Positions 6,903 through 16,096 are shown, numbered from the stretch's first letter. The stretch is 22,950 bases of DNA from JBNKHG01 sp050290225 (GCA_050290225.1 JBNKHG010000008.1:1-22950), one strand, 5' to 3'. Program-made: numbers and translations. Notes: generated by a model not told the origin, from the letters alone.

Positions 6903-9134
6903 ATGAGAAAGACAAGAAATACAGGTTTGGTTACCGCCGCATCCACTTTGGTGCTGTCGGCGCTGGTGGGGTCATCGGGCGCATTGGCGCAAAGCGAGCA
7001 AAAAAATATTGATGGGGCCTCCATAGGCAAACGAAAGGCAGTACTGGAAGAGGTTCTGGTGACCGCAACCAAGAAAAGTCGAGCGGAAAATGTCCAGGAC
7101 ATTCCGATTGCTATTACCGCAATGAATGAAGACCAACTGAACGCCATGCATTTCGAGAATATTGCAGATATCGGTCACGCCTTTCCTAATGCTACTTTGG
7201 ATGAAGCGCAGTATGTTCCGGGGCAAGCAGCCTTTTTTATACGAGGAGTGGGAGCTAGCCATACAGCCCAAACCTCGGATCCTTCTGTGGGTGTTGTCAT
7301 TAATGGTATGGCCTTGGGACAAAACATTGGTGCGACAACGGACAGCTTTGATTTGGAGTCACTGGAAGTGCTAAGGGGGCCGCAAGGCACGTTATTTGGT
7401 CGAAATACCACAGGTGGTGTTGTTGTATTACGTACCAAACGACCCACGGGTGATTTCGGATTTGAAATGCGCGGTGCCTTAGGTAGCGATAAATATAAAA
7501 GCATTAAGCTTGGTATCGAAAGCTCACTGGTTGAGGACAGTTTGTCGGGGAGGCTAGCAGTCTTGTACAAAGAGAATGACGGTTATTTCGACAATGCTCA
7601 GGGTGGTAGTATTGGTAAAACCACAAGTAAGATAATCCGGCCCACTCTTCGATTTACACCAGATGACAGTTTGGAAATAACTCTGTTTTCTGAATACGCG
7701 AAGTTTGATGCTGATACTCCGCCCTTGCGCAACATTTTTGATCCGGAAACGGATTTCAGCACCTTTTATATACCTCCGAGCGATGACCTACAAACGTTAG
7801 ACCAGGATTTTGATGGGCCAAATTATACTGAGTGGTGGCATGTTATTGGTGAATTGAATTGGGACATTGGTCCAGGACGATTCACTTCGATTACCGCTTA
7901 TCGAGAGTTGGAAGCGGTCGTTTCCATTGATGTTGACGCATCAAGTGTTCCTGCTGTTCATTTCCTTCCTTCACTCCAAGATCAGGATCAATTTAGCCAG
8001 GAACTGCGTTATGCATTTAATCTAAATGAGCGTATTAATCTTACAGCCGGGCTATATTACTTTGATCTTTCTTATAGAGGTGGATTGGGCCTGGATGTTT
8101 TTGGCGATATAACTCTAAGGGATGGGTTTACCGATCACAAAGCCTATGCAACCTTCGTCCAGGGAGATTTCGAGATTACTGAGAATTGGGTTCTCACGCT
8201 GGGTGGTCGCTATACCGAAGAAGATAAGGAGGGGCGTTATGCTACAACAGAAGGTGGTGGGTGTGCAGTGGCACCGGCTAGCGATCCGACTAGGCGGGTT
8301 AATTGTAATTATGACTTTGAGGGCAGTAAAAGTTGGAAAGATTTCAGTCCCAAGGTGGGCATACAGTGGATCATCAATGACTCGACACAAGCATATGCTT
8401 CATGGACGAAAGGTTTCAAGAGTGGGGGATTTCATAATGAGGCTGACACTGCAGACACCGTGGGTCCATATGACGGAGAAACTGTTGAAGCCTATGAAGT
8501 AGGCCTAAAAATGGACCTGCTGGAAGGTCGCATGCGCTTGAATTTGGCTGCCTTTCTGAATGAATATTCGGATATGCAACGCTCAATCCTAAGATTTAAC
8601 CCTGAAACAGGTTCATTCAATAATCAACTTTTGAATGCGGGGTCGGCTGAAGTAATGGGTTTTGAAGCTGAGCTTACCTCCCTGCTGACCGAGCGACTGT
8701 CGGTAACTGCGAGCTTGGGATTGATGAGCAACGATATTAAAACATTTGAAGGTCTTGACGTCGATGGAGACGGTATCCCTGATCCAGAAGAAGCCAAGAA
8801 ATTGGATTTGGCAAGGGTGCCGGACGTAACCTACGGTGTGAGCTTGGTTTATGATATCCCACTTTCGGTAGGTGACATAACTCTTAGGAGTGACTATACG
8901 CACACAGGTGAACGTTACGCTAATGATAATAATTCAGCTACTTTGGATCCTTATCGATCTCTGAACCTGAGTGCCACGTATCTAACAACTGATGGGCGTT
9001 ATAGTGTATCAGTGTTTGGAAAAAACGTCCTGAATGACGACGCGAAGCTGTTTGTAAATAGGGATGCTTTTTTTAACTATGCTCAGATAAGCACTCCGGC
9101 CACTTGGGGGGTTGAGGCGACCTTCAGGTACTAA
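6903..9134 (+). CDS. TonB-dependent outer-membrane receptor
   Basis: A 743-aa outer-membrane beta-barrel that takes up a substrate using TonB energy. The ATG at 6903 is chosen because AAGGGG at 6889-6894 lies eight bases upstream; a GTG at 6894 would overlap that site. Residues 1-30 form a signal peptide ending GALAQ. A TonB-box-like EEVLVTAT lies at 49-56, followed by the plug domain (IPIAITAMNEDQL, then FFIRGVGAS and LRGPQGTLFGRNTTGG), and the barrel ends in the aromatic FRY expected for outer-membrane insertion. The plug style is that of the large gammaproteobacterial receptor group common in degraders of hydrophobic compounds; the ligand cannot be told. Codon use is visibly more AT-rich than in the carboxylase and beta-oxidation genes. 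A hairpin terminator follows 70 bases after the stop. Confidence 0.94.
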   Translation: MRKTRNTGLVTAASTLVLSALVGSSGALAQSEQKNIDGASIGKRKAVLEEVLVTATKKSRAENVQDIPIAITAMNEDQLNAMHFENIADIGHAFPNATLDEAQYVPGQAAFFIRGVGASHTAQTSDPSVGVVINGMALGQNIGATTDSFDLESLEVLRGPQGTLFGRNTTGGVVVLRTKRPTGDFGFEMRGALGSDKYKSIKLGIESSLVEDSLSGRLAVLYKENDGYFDNAQGGSIGKTTSKIIRPTLRFTPDDSLEITLFSEYAKFDADTPPLRNIFDPETDFSTFYIPPSDDLQTLDQDFDGPNYTEWWHVIGELNWDIGPGRFTSITAYRELEAVVSIDVDASSVPAVHFLPSLQDQDQFSQELRYAFNLNERINLTAGLYYFDLSYRGGLGLDVFGDITLRDGFTDHKAYATFVQGDFEITENWVLTLGGRYTEEDKEGRYATTEGGGCAVAPASDPTRRVNCNYDFEGSKSWKDFSPKVGIQWIINDSTQAYASWTKGFKSGGFHNEADTADTVGPYDGETVEAYEVGLKMDLLEGRMRLNLAAFLNEYSDMQRSILRFNPETGSFNNQLLNAGSAEVMGFEAELTSLLTERLSVTASLGLMSNDIKTFEGLDVDGDGIPDPEEAKKLDLARVPDVTYGVSLVYDIPLSVGDITLRSDYTHTGERYANDNNSATLDPYRSLNLSATYLTTDGRYSVSVFGKNVLNDDAKLFVNRDAFFNYAQISTPATWGVEATFRY

Positions 9135-9203
9135 TCCTAAGAGGAGTTTGTAATTGATCGCTTTAAGCGGCTCCCAAGATCTTTAGGTAAGGCAATAAAA
9201 AAT

Positions 9204-9226
9204 GGGGCGGATGTTCCGCCCTATTT
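9204..9226 (+). terminator. hairpin terminator between receptor and cyclase genes
   Basis: Stem GGGCGGA (9205-9211) and TCCGCCC (9215-9221) around a three-base loop, with an A-rich run before and TATTTA after. It could act in both directions. If it is effective, the cyclase and MFS genes depend on read-through or on a promoter in 9227-9292. Confidence 0.65.
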
Positions 9227-9292
9227 ACTACCGGTTAGCTATGTGCATTACTTTGGGAACCTGACCGACTGACAACAATTGGAGTTTACCCA

Positions 9293-10351
9293 ATGAAGCA
9301 TTCTATCCGTATGTTGACGACCATTGCGCTCGGCTTGCTGATATTGTCGGTGCAGACGCTAGCCAATACGGCCCGTAACAAAGACGATACCAAAGTGAAA
9401 GTGCAGGCGCAGGCGCAAATTCCCTTGTCGAAAGGCGTGGTCGAAGAATGGCTTCAGGACCTATCCAACTGGGGGCGGTGGGGAAGCGAAGATCAGTTAG
9501 GAACCCTCAATCTGATTACGCCCGAGAAAAGAAAACAGGCTGCTGCGCTTGTAAATGAGGGTATAGCAGTGTCTTTATCGCTCGATATCCCAAAGAATGC
9601 GGAGCAATTACAACCCAATCCGTATAAGCCGCTCAAACACAAGGTCTATACCGGGGAGCATAACGGCCAACTTTTCGCTTTCGATGAATATGGTATTGAT
9701 TATCATGGATGGGGCATATCCCATATTGATGCTCCCAGTCATATTTTTTATCGAGGCAAAATGTACAACGGCTTCTCACAATATTTAGTCACTCTAACTG
9801 ATCGCGAAAAGCCTGAACAGCCAGTCGGCGCGAAAAAGTTAGGTGTTGAGACTATGGCAAATGGAATTGTTAGCCGGGGAGTGTTGATCGATATTCCACG
9901 CTTAATGGAAGTTTCGTATCTTGCGCCGGGAACGGCAATTACTGTCGAAGATATAACGCGCTGGGAGAAGCAAATCGGAATTCGCGTGGAGTCGGGAGAT
10001 GTTGTGATTGTGCGCACCGGCCGTTGGCGGCATTGGTGTGAGCGGGGCACCTTGGAAGGGCTGGCGGGCTTGCATGCCTCGGTGGTCAAATGGGCGAAAA
10101 ATCGTGACGTCGCTGTGTTGGGCTCGGACGGAGTAAATGATGTCTATCCGTCTGGTATTCCTGATATGGAATTTCCGCTTCATCTGCTTGCACTTGTCGG
10201 TTTGGGCATGCCGTTGATAGACAATCTTGATTTAGAAAGGGTAGCCGACGAAGCGGCAATGCGGAATCGTTGGGAGTTTCTTTTTGTCGCATCACCTTTG
10301 AGAGTGCCCGGCGGCACCGGCTCCCCGATTAATGCACTGGCCATATTTTGA
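9293..10351 (+). CDS. cyclase-family (kynurenine formamidase-like) metal hydrolase, predicted exported
   Basis: A 352-aa member of the Cyclase superfamily (PF04199), metal-dependent hydrolases that open amides, lactones or similar bonds; kynurenine formamidase is the best-known member. The start ATG follows GGAG in TTGGAGTTTACCC. Residues 1-24 form a signal peptide (hydrophobic core TIALGLLILSV, then QTLA), so the enzyme is predicted periplasmic. The metal-binding signature is YHGWGISHIDAPSH at 137-150, with His138, His144, Asp146 and His150. Residues 58-74, SNWGRWGSEDQLGTLNL, are typical of the long proteobacterial cyclase clade of unknown substrate. It overlaps the upstream extension of the MFS frame and probably forms an operon with it. 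Neighbours suggest it converts the imported compound before inner-membrane transport; this is inference, and a tryptophan role is not supported by context. Confidence 0.88.
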   Translation: MKHSIRMLTTIALGLLILSVQTLANTARNKDDTKVKVQAQAQIPLSKGVVEEWLQDLSNWGRWGSEDQLGTLNLITPEKRKQAAALVNEGIAVSLSLDIPKNAEQLQPNPYKPLKHKVYTGEHNGQLFAFDEYGIDYHGWGISHIDAPSHIFYRGKMYNGFSQYLVTLTDREKPEQPVGAKKLGVETMANGIVSRGVLIDIPRLMEVSYLAPGTAITVEDITRWEKQIGIRVESGDVVIVRTGRWRHWCERGTLEGLAGLHASVVKWAKNRDVAVLGSDGVNDVYPSGIPDMEFPLHLLALVGLGMPLIDNLDLERVADEAAMRNRWEFLFVASPLRVPGGTGSPINALAIF

Positions 10352-10395
10352 TGTTGTTGGCGGTAATCGCCATGTGTTTCAAAGCAGGGATACCA

Positions 10396-12048
10396 ATGAA
10401 TTCAAGTGTGGAAGTAATCACAGCGAATGGTGCAGCTGAAGTGGCTGCGGTTAAAGAAAAAGCGCCAAGCGCCCAAACACAGATAGACGGCTGGTACGCC
10501 CGGTATGTATTAGGCGTCCTGATGATTGTGTATGTTTTCAATTTCATCGATCGCCAGATTCTTGCAATTCTGGCCGAGGAGATCAAAGCCGATCTCGGCG
10601 TATCCGATGCACAGCTGGGCTTTTTGTTTGGTACGGCTTTCGCGGTTTTCTACGCGACTTTCGGCATCGCTTTTGGCCGCTTGGCCGATCTTTGGAACCG
10701 CAAGCAATTAATCTCCCTGGGCCTTGGCTTCTGGAGTGTAATGACCGTCCTCTCCGGTTTTGCACGAAGCTTTCTGCCATTGGCAGCCTGCCGGTTCGGG
10801 GTAGGCGTTGGCGAGGCAAGCGCTTCTCCGGCGGCTTTTTCAATTCTGTACGATTATTTTTCGCCAAAGGTTCGCACCACGGTACTGGCGATTTATTCGA
10901 GCGGGGTTTACATCGGAGCGGGGCTGGGCCTGTTTCTCGGTGGCACGATTCTGGAGGCTTGGAACAATGCCTGGCCGGCGGGAAGCGGTGCGCCTTTCGG
11001 TATTAAGGGCTGGCAAGCGGCTTTCATGATTGTGGGGCTGCCAGGCCTGCTAATGGCGCTGTGGGTCGCAACCTTACGTGAGCCCATACGCGGCGCGAGC
11101 GATGGTGTAGCCAGCAAGCAACCCCACCCACATCCTTTTCGCGAAGCAGTATTGGTTCTACTTAGTATGTTGCCGGTCGCAAATTGGTGGATTTTCTCCA
11201 AGGGAAAACGCGGAAGAAGGGTGATAACCATTAATACTGCCGGCGCTTGTGCTATCGCAATTGCCGTTTGGGCTCTTATTTCCCTTACTGGCGGTATCCT
11301 GCAATGGACGGCGTTGGGTGTTGGTGTTTACGCGGTGTTTTCGTGGGTGCAGAGCCTCGCGGGCCGTGATCCGGTCATATTCGGTTTGATCTTCAAGTGT
11401 CGAACACTGATTTGCCTGATTCCTGCACTCGGTGCGATGACCTACATGATGATTGCAATTGGTTTCTGGGTCGTACCTTATCTCCAGAGATACCATGGCG
11501 TCAGTCCCGGGGAAGCGGGGCTTGTGGTGGGGGTGGCGACGGCATCAATGGGATTTCTGGGTATCGTCCTCGGAGGTAGGCTGGCCGACAAATTGCGGGA
11601 TTATACGCCTAGAGGCAAACTCTATGTTTGGATAGTGGGTATAACCCTTTCCATGTTGTCTGGGCTCTTTTATCTGACCAGGGATAACCTCACACTTGTC
11701 TATGTAGGTATTTTCTTTGGAAATCTGACTGTCACGATGGCGCATGGTCCCGGTTATTCGACAGTCATGGATCTCATGCTTCCGAGAGGCCGGGCGGTTG
11801 TATCTGCTTTTTCCCTTATGGTGGCCACTTTTGTCGGCGTCGCGCTTGGACCCTATATAACGGGACATATCAGTGATGTCATTGTTGCAAGTGGAACGAA
11901 TTCAGGGGAAGCATTACGGCATGCCATGCTTTGGAGTTTTACTTTACCCATAGTTGGTGTCGCCCTTGTCGCTTTGTCCTTGTTTTATATAGAAGATGAT
12001 GAGGCGAGCCTTTTAAAGCGTGCTGAGGAGCTTGGTGAAAATATTTAA
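10396..12048 (+). CDS. MFS transporter, spinster-like
   Basis: Inner-membrane carrier of the major facilitator superfamily, 550 aa from the ATG at 10396 (GGGA five bases upstream). The frame is open back to a TTG at 10348 that overlaps the cyclase stop, but that extension lacks a ribosome site. About twelve hydrophobic segments are visible. The loop GRLADLWNRKQLISLGLGFWS after the second segment is the MFS signature loop, and FNFIDRQILAIL in the first segment is typical of the spinster-like group found with catabolic genes in proteobacteria. It is about 100 residues longer than a minimal MFS, mostly in the central part around residues 220-300. Its position after the receptor and the exported cyclase suggests it imports the same substrate or product. 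Confidence 0.92.
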   Translation: MNSSVEVITANGAAEVAAVKEKAPSAQTQIDGWYARYVLGVLMIVYVFNFIDRQILAILAEEIKADLGVSDAQLGFLFGTAFAVFYATFGIAFGRLADLWNRKQLISLGLGFWSVMTVLSGFARSFLPLAACRFGVGVGEASASPAAFSILYDYFSPKVRTTVLAIYSSGVYIGAGLGLFLGGTILEAWNNAWPAGSGAPFGIKGWQAAFMIVGLPGLLMALWVATLREPIRGASDGVASKQPHPHPFREAVLVLLSMLPVANWWIFSKGKRGRRVITINTAGACAIAIAVWALISLTGGILQWTALGVGVYAVFSWVQSLAGRDPVIFGLIFKCRTLICLIPALGAMTYMMIAIGFWVVPYLQRYHGVSPGEAGLVVGVATASMGFLGIVLGGRLADKLRDYTPRGKLYVWIVGITLSMLSGLFYLTRDNLTLVYVGIFFGNLTVTMAHGPGYSTVMDLMLPRGRAVVSAFSLMVATFVGVALGPYITGHISDVIVASGTNSGEALRHAMLWSFTLPIVGVALVALSLFYIEDDEASLLKRAEELGENI

Positions 12049-12147
12049 ATCAAGACTACTTAACTTAGAATATTTTTAGAGTTTCGGTTAAATCCAATAG
12101 CTTTTAATGATGATACTTTCGGCGACGAATGTGTAGTTGCTAAAGGA

Positions 12148-12187
12148 TGACCACTGCCGCTAATTTTTCTGGCCATGTCCCCCAAGG
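12148..12187 (+). promoter_or_regulatory. predicted AraC-type operator 3 (acyl-CoA ligase gene)
   Basis: Left half TGACCACTGCCGCTAATT and right half GGCCATGTCCCCCAAGG are in the same 40-base register as operator 1, with 29 of 40 identical positions without gaps. GGCCATG is shared exactly at the same offset. It ends 73 bases before the ligase ATG. The preceding stretch from 12049 is AT-rich and shows no clear terminator for the MFS gene. Confidence 0.65.
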
Positions 12188-12260
12188 ATTTCCAGTTTGA
12201 AATTCAGGATATCTTGAGATATCTATTCCCTAAATGCGCGCTAATAACGAGGTCTAAAAA

Positions 12261-14009
12261 ATGCCAATTCCAGATTTGCCATCGCTCGAAAAGGATTTTC
12301 TGTCCCAGGGAAAAACCGTTCTCGAAAAACTTGATCACTGGGTTGCCTTCAAAGGCGATAGCCCCTGCCTGTATTACGGCGAGGCTGGCCAGATTTTTAC
12401 CTATCAGGAGTTCGACCGGTTGACCAACCAACTCGCCAACGGCTTTGCAAAGACAGGAGTTGGTAAGGGTGACCGGATTTCCATTCTTTCCAAAAACAAT
12501 CTGGTCACCACCCTAGCCATGTTTGCCAGTTGGAAGCTGGGCGCTGTTTATTGCCCCATCAACAACAGCTACAAAGGCGACTTGCTGGCTTACATCCTGA
12601 ACGATACCGGGCCCAAGGTGTTGTTCCTGGATCAACAGTTCGTTGCCGATGTCAACGCTGTGGCAGAGCGACTGGAAAAATTGCCCTTGCTCGTGGTGCA
12701 TGAACCTGAAGAGGGAGATCATGATTACAACGCCGCAGTCACTGCTCAACCCGACAAATCATTTGGCGCCCTGACCTTGAATGCGCTGTTGGATGCGCCC
12801 GATACCACCCCTGATGTACCTGTATTCGAAACCGATCTGGCCAATATCATTTACACCTCCGGCACGACAGGTAACCCGAAAGGTGTGGTGCAGAATCACA
12901 AATGGATGCATGGCTACATCTATGGCCTCTTGAGGCGCTGCCACCAGGACGAGGTGATCTATAGCGATCTGCCGCTATACCATGTAGGTGGGGCGTGCTT
13001 TAACGTGGTTCGAGCAGTCTGGTCCGGCTGCAAGCTGGCGCTGTGGGACCGGTTCAGTCCCAAGGACTTTTGGCGTCGTATCCACACCAGCGGCGCCACG
13101 TTCGCCATGTTGATGGATGTGATGATCGACTGGCTGATGCAGGTGCCTCCCTCAGAAGAAGACAGAAATAATACTTTGAAGCATGTGGGTATGATGCCAC
13201 TGCCCGCCAATCACCACGCGGTGGCCAGGCGCTTTGGGTTTGATTTTGTCGGTATCGGGTACGGGTCTACGGAACTGGGGGCGGGTTTTGGAGGCTTGAT
13301 TGACGAGTGGCCTGGTGAGCAGGGTACACCGACGATGTTGTGGAAGGGCTTTTCCAAGGAGGTGATTCGCCAGCACCATCGTGAACTGGTATCCGATAAC
13401 TCTTTGGTACCGGGTAACAGCACTATCAGAAAAGGCTTTATGGGTGTACCCAGCCCCCTGGTGGACGTAAAGGTGGTGGACGAGGAGGGTAATCCCGTCG
13501 GCCCCCGTGTGCCCGGTCAGGCAGTCTTCCGCCACCGGCTGCCGGACATGCTGTTCCGGGAGTATTTCAACAAACCCGAGGCGACCGCCGAAGCCGTGCG
13601 GGATGGCTGGTATTACCCCTCGGACCTGATCAGTTACGACGAAGACGGCTTGTATTATTTCGAAGATCGCAAACAGGGCTTTATCCGGGTGCGGGGCGAG
13701 AACCTGTCAGCGGTGACGGTGGAGCACCAACTGCAACAGCACCCGGCCATCCACCGCAGCGCGGTGATCGGGGTGCCGGCCGCCGAGGGCAACGAACAGG
13801 ATATCGCGGCCTTTATCGTACTGAAAAATGGCGGGGATCTGCCCGAAAGCTGCCTGCATGAATGGGCGGAAGGCGCACTGCCGAAGTTTATGCGGCCCCG
13901 GTATTTCCGGTTTGTGGAGGAACTGCCAGTGACGCCCACCTTCAAGGTGGAGAAGTACAAGCTGAAGTCACAAATGCTGAAAGAGTTAAAGCTTTCAGAG
14001 GGGCGTTGA
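12261..14009 (+). CDS. AMP-forming acyl-CoA synthetase (ligase)
   Basis: Activates a carboxylic acid to its CoA thioester via an acyl-adenylate. The 582 aa start at an ATG eight bases after GAGG. Family motifs are in order: phosphate loop YTSGTTGNPKG at 198-208, YGSTE at 334-338, the hinge-region stretch FEDRKQGFIRVRGENLS near 470, and the C-terminal PVTPTFKVEKYKLK, in which Lys562 corresponds to the catalytic lysine (Phe precedes it where Gly is usual). The overall pattern is closest to the CaiC/medium- and long-chain ligase branch. It stands alone with its own predicted operator upstream, and I expect it to supply the acyl-CoA for the carboxylase and beta-oxidation operons. The acid itself is unknown. 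Confidence 0.93.
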   Translation: MPIPDLPSLEKDFLSQGKTVLEKLDHWVAFKGDSPCLYYGEAGQIFTYQEFDRLTNQLANGFAKTGVGKGDRISILSKNNLVTTLAMFASWKLGAVYCPINNSYKGDLLAYILNDTGPKVLFLDQQFVADVNAVAERLEKLPLLVVHEPEEGDHDYNAAVTAQPDKSFGALTLNALLDAPDTTPDVPVFETDLANIIYTSGTTGNPKGVVQNHKWMHGYIYGLLRRCHQDEVIYSDLPLYHVGGACFNVVRAVWSGCKLALWDRFSPKDFWRRIHTSGATFAMLMDVMIDWLMQVPPSEEDRNNTLKHVGMMPLPANHHAVARRFGFDFVGIGYGSTELGAGFGGLIDEWPGEQGTPTMLWKGFSKEVIRQHHRELVSDNSLVPGNSTIRKGFMGVPSPLVDVKVVDEEGNPVGPRVPGQAVFRHRLPDMLFREYFNKPEATAEAVRDGWYYPSDLISYDEDGLYYFEDRKQGFIRVRGENLSAVTVEHQLQQHPAIHRSAVIGVPAAEGNEQDIAAFIVLKNGGDLPESCLHEWAEGALPKFMRPRYFRFVEELPVTPTFKVEKYKLKSQMLKELKLSEGR

Positions 14010-14333
14010 TTCTTGTCGCGGAGAGGGCGCATTAGGATGTAGCTGCCGGTAAAAATCTTCAAAGACGGTAGAGGCGTGTTCGGTCAGCAGCCGGTTTCAG
14101 GTTGCACGCTTTACAGAACGCGGCATAGCCCATGGGGCGAATGTGCAACAATTTGCGTGCTCGTCCGTAGAGGGGGGGCGGCGCGGTTGAGGAAGAGGTC
14201 GTTCAACCAAACAGGACGAGCAATACGCCGGCTTTGGCCGCTTTGTCGAGTTCGCTGAGTTCCGATGTGCGATTTGAGAATGGCAAGTTCATTAGGGTAT
14301 ACCAGGGGGCGTATATTATGCGTGTCAAGCATA
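14010..14333 (-). pseudogene. possible decayed minus-strand coding remnant
   Basis: No intact gene is present. Read on the minus strand, one frame gives MNLPFSNRTSELSELDKAAK and continues AGVLLVLFG before a stop. After the stop, the same frame continues with YGRARKLLHIRPMGYAAFCK and then ACNLKP. In the next frame follows LLTEHASTVFEDFYRQLHPN. The pieces read like protein broken by a stop and a frameshift, but I cannot assign a family and chance open frames are possible at this GC content. Confidence 0.22.
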
Positions 14334-14351
14334 ATGTTTGATTAGCATTAT
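14315..14351. repeat. short inverted-repeat cluster
   Basis: ATTATGC at 14315-14321 and GCATAAT at 14329-14335 form a perfect seven-pair inverted repeat around seven bases. ATAATG at 14331-14336 then pairs with CATTAT at 14346-14351. The right arm contains the ATG of a short minus-strand frame ending at 14111. This loosely recalls the arrays at the two ATPase genes, but the spacing differs and no ATPase follows. Confidence 0.45.
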
Positions 14352-14523
14352 ATTTGGTTGGTGTTTGAGTGTGCGGTTTGTGGGGGAGTGTGCTGCTTGC
14401 TGGATACCCCAGGCTTTATGGTGGGGCCGGACAGTGGAAAAAGAGGATGCGGTGATCGACCCCATGGACACACGGGACTGGATTACCGGCATGTTGTCGT
14501 TCGGCACCCCTGCGATTGATTGA
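14338..14523 (+). other. short open frame of doubtful coding status
   Basis: A 61-codon plus-strand frame whose second half, VEKEDAVIDPMDTRDWITGM followed by LSFGTPAID, reads like real protein, while the first half does not. No Shine-Dalgarno sequence precedes it. A terminator follows about 45 bases after its stop, so it may be the surviving 3' end of a former gene. No family recognised. Confidence 0.2.
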
Positions 14524-14566
14524 GAGACATTTGAGAATGATTGTGGCCACCGCCACCGCCGTACAC

Positions 14567-14604
14567 AACCGCCACGCTTGGTACTCCTCGGTTGGCGGTT
14601 TTTA
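14567..14604 (+). terminator. rho-independent terminator in the decayed region
   Basis: AACCGCCA at 14567-14574 pairs with TGGCGGTT at 14593-14600 over an 18-base loop, and the right arm runs into TTTAT. The T-run is on the plus strand, so it would stop transcription from the ligase side before it enters the antisense of the second ATPase gene. Confidence 0.6.
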
Positions 14605-14662
14605 TATTTGCAGGGCCGGCGAAACAACGGCGAAACAAGACGTCCATCTGGCCTTGCAACTG

Positions 14663-16096
14663 TCACCACAATTCACTGAACTCGATGATTTCATCGAAAT
14701 ATCGCTCTTCTCGGACGGATTCGTGAACACCGTTGACGTGGATAATGATCGGCCGAAAACTGAAATTCCGAGGTTTCGCGATCTGTCGTATTTTTTGGTC
14801 CACCTCAGAAATGATTGAGCGTGTGAGTGAATCCTTCCTGAATTTTATTTCGCACACATAAACCGTGTTATTCCTGCATTGGATCATGTAATCGATCTGG
14901 CATCCTCTGGTTTTACTGGTGGGTCTCTGAAAATAGGGATTGTCGAACACAATGTCCTCGGCCTTGATCCCGAGTTTCGACCAGATAGCGGGTCTGTTTT
15001 TTAACACCAGATTTTCGAACTGCAGTCCCAGAATGCCGTTGATGTTGGCCGGCAACTGATGGGGTCCGCCTCTTTCGATCATGCGTTTATTCGGTTGTAT
15101 GCACTTGAAGTAGAAGCGTGTGTAGTTGTCACTCACCCGGATTTTACTGAGTTTTGATGGCTGGGCATCTTTTATCTTCCAGGTGTAATGGCGCGACAGG
15201 AAACCTGTTTGAATCAGTTCATCGATGCAATCGGAAATGTAGCCGGATTTTTCGATATCCAGTTTTTTGTAGATCTCTTCCAGTTGCAAGGGTTTATCCG
15301 CGACGGCCTCGACAATATGGCGGTAGAAGTTTTTATTATGAAACAGGTCGTGAAACAGGTTGTCGAATTCGCGAAAGAGAAATCCTTCTTTCTCAAAACA
15401 CAACCGCTGAATATTGGCGTCCGCACTCGACGCGGTGTCGATCCGTTCCAGGTAGGAGGGGATGCCGCCCGTTGCCGCCAGGATTTTCAGCTTTTCGTAG
15501 TTGGATAAGTGGCCGTGCCCGGCGGTTAAAAACGGCGCGCAATGGCGTAAAGGCAGCTCATCCAGCGTCAAGTCCAGGTGAATGCGGCCGACAAAGCCCG
15601 TGCTGTGTAGAATGTTCCTGGAAATCCAACTGCTGAGGGAGCCGCTCAAGATCAGAATCAGGTTTTTGTTTCTAGAGAAATCCCTGTCCCAGGCTGATTT
15701 CAGCTTGCCCAGAAACGTCGCATCCTTGCTGCCGAGCCAGTTGATTTCATCCAGAATAATCACGCGTTTTCCCCGCCGGGTTTTGTCCGCCAGCGCCCAG
15801 AGCAACGTGTTCCAGTCATCCGAGCGGGGCGGGGGGGTATTGAGTTCTCGGGACAGTTGCAGTGCAAAATCTTCACGTTCGTCTGCGGCGGTGGTATTTT
15901 CCTCCGGCGCCATGCCCGTTAGGTAGATGGATTCATAGCCGGGGAGATGTTCCGCAAATTCCGTCGCCAGGCGGCTTTTGCCCACCCGCCTGCGCCCTTT
16001 GATCACCACGAGGCTGGACGTGTTCAGTCTTGTCAGCTCCCGCAGTTTTTTGAGTTCAGTTTCTCTGCCTATGAACGCTGTCATATGAAATGCCAT
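14663..16096 (-). CDS. solitary AAA ATPase (ATPase_2 type) with PD-(D/E)XK-like C-terminal domain
   Basis: A 477-aa STAND/AAA-type ATPase of the archaeal-ATPase class (PF01637 with DUF234-like C-terminus, COG1672-like); function of the class is poorly known. Walker A is GRRRVGKS at 34-41, Walker B VIILDE at 112-117, and sensor-like SGSLSSW lies at 151-157. GGIPSYLERID at 210-220 is a family signature. A winged helix follows at about 262-302. The C-terminal domain shows E361, D402 and EIK at 416-418, the complete acidic-plus-lysine set of a PD-(D/E)XK nuclease, so it could still cut DNA. The first ATG (16096) lies inside the upstream inverted repeat; ATG at 16084 (MTAFIGRE) is an equally plausible start. 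It interrupts the otherwise plus-strand catabolic genes and is unrelated to them. Confidence 0.9.
   Translation of the reverse strand: MAFHMTAFIGRETELKKLRELTRLNTSSLVVIKGRRRVGKSRLATEFAEHLPGYESIYLTGMAPEENTTAADEREDFALQLSRELNTPPPRSDDWNTLLWALADKTRRGKRVIILDEINWLGSKDATFLGKLKSAWDRDFSRNKNLILILSGSLSSWISRNILHSTGFVGRIHLDLTLDELPLRHCAPFLTAGHGHLSNYEKLKILAATGGIPSYLERIDTASSADANIQRLCFEKEGFLFREFDNLFHDLFHNKNFYRHIVEAVADKPLQLEEIYKKLDIEKSGYISDCIDELIQTGFLSRHYTWKIKDAQPSKLSKIRVSDNYTRFYFKCIQPNKRMIERGGPHQLPANINGILGLQFENLVLKNRPAIWSKLGIKAEDIVFDNPYFQRPTSKTRGCQIDYMIQCRNNTVYVCEIKFRKDSLTRSIISEVDQKIRQIAKPRNFSFRPIIIHVNGVHESVREERYFDEIIEFSELW

Noticed and set aside
9262..9295. TGACCGACTG followed by an AATT, similar to the operator left half, before the cyclase gene
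   Set aside because: The AATT is out of register by two bases, the right half is missing and it overlaps the ribosome-binding region, so it is probably chance.
9293..10351. Assignment of the cyclase-family enzyme as kynurenine formamidase of tryptophan breakdown
   Set aside because: No tryptophan dioxygenase or kynureninase is nearby, and the signal peptide and transporter context point elsewhere.
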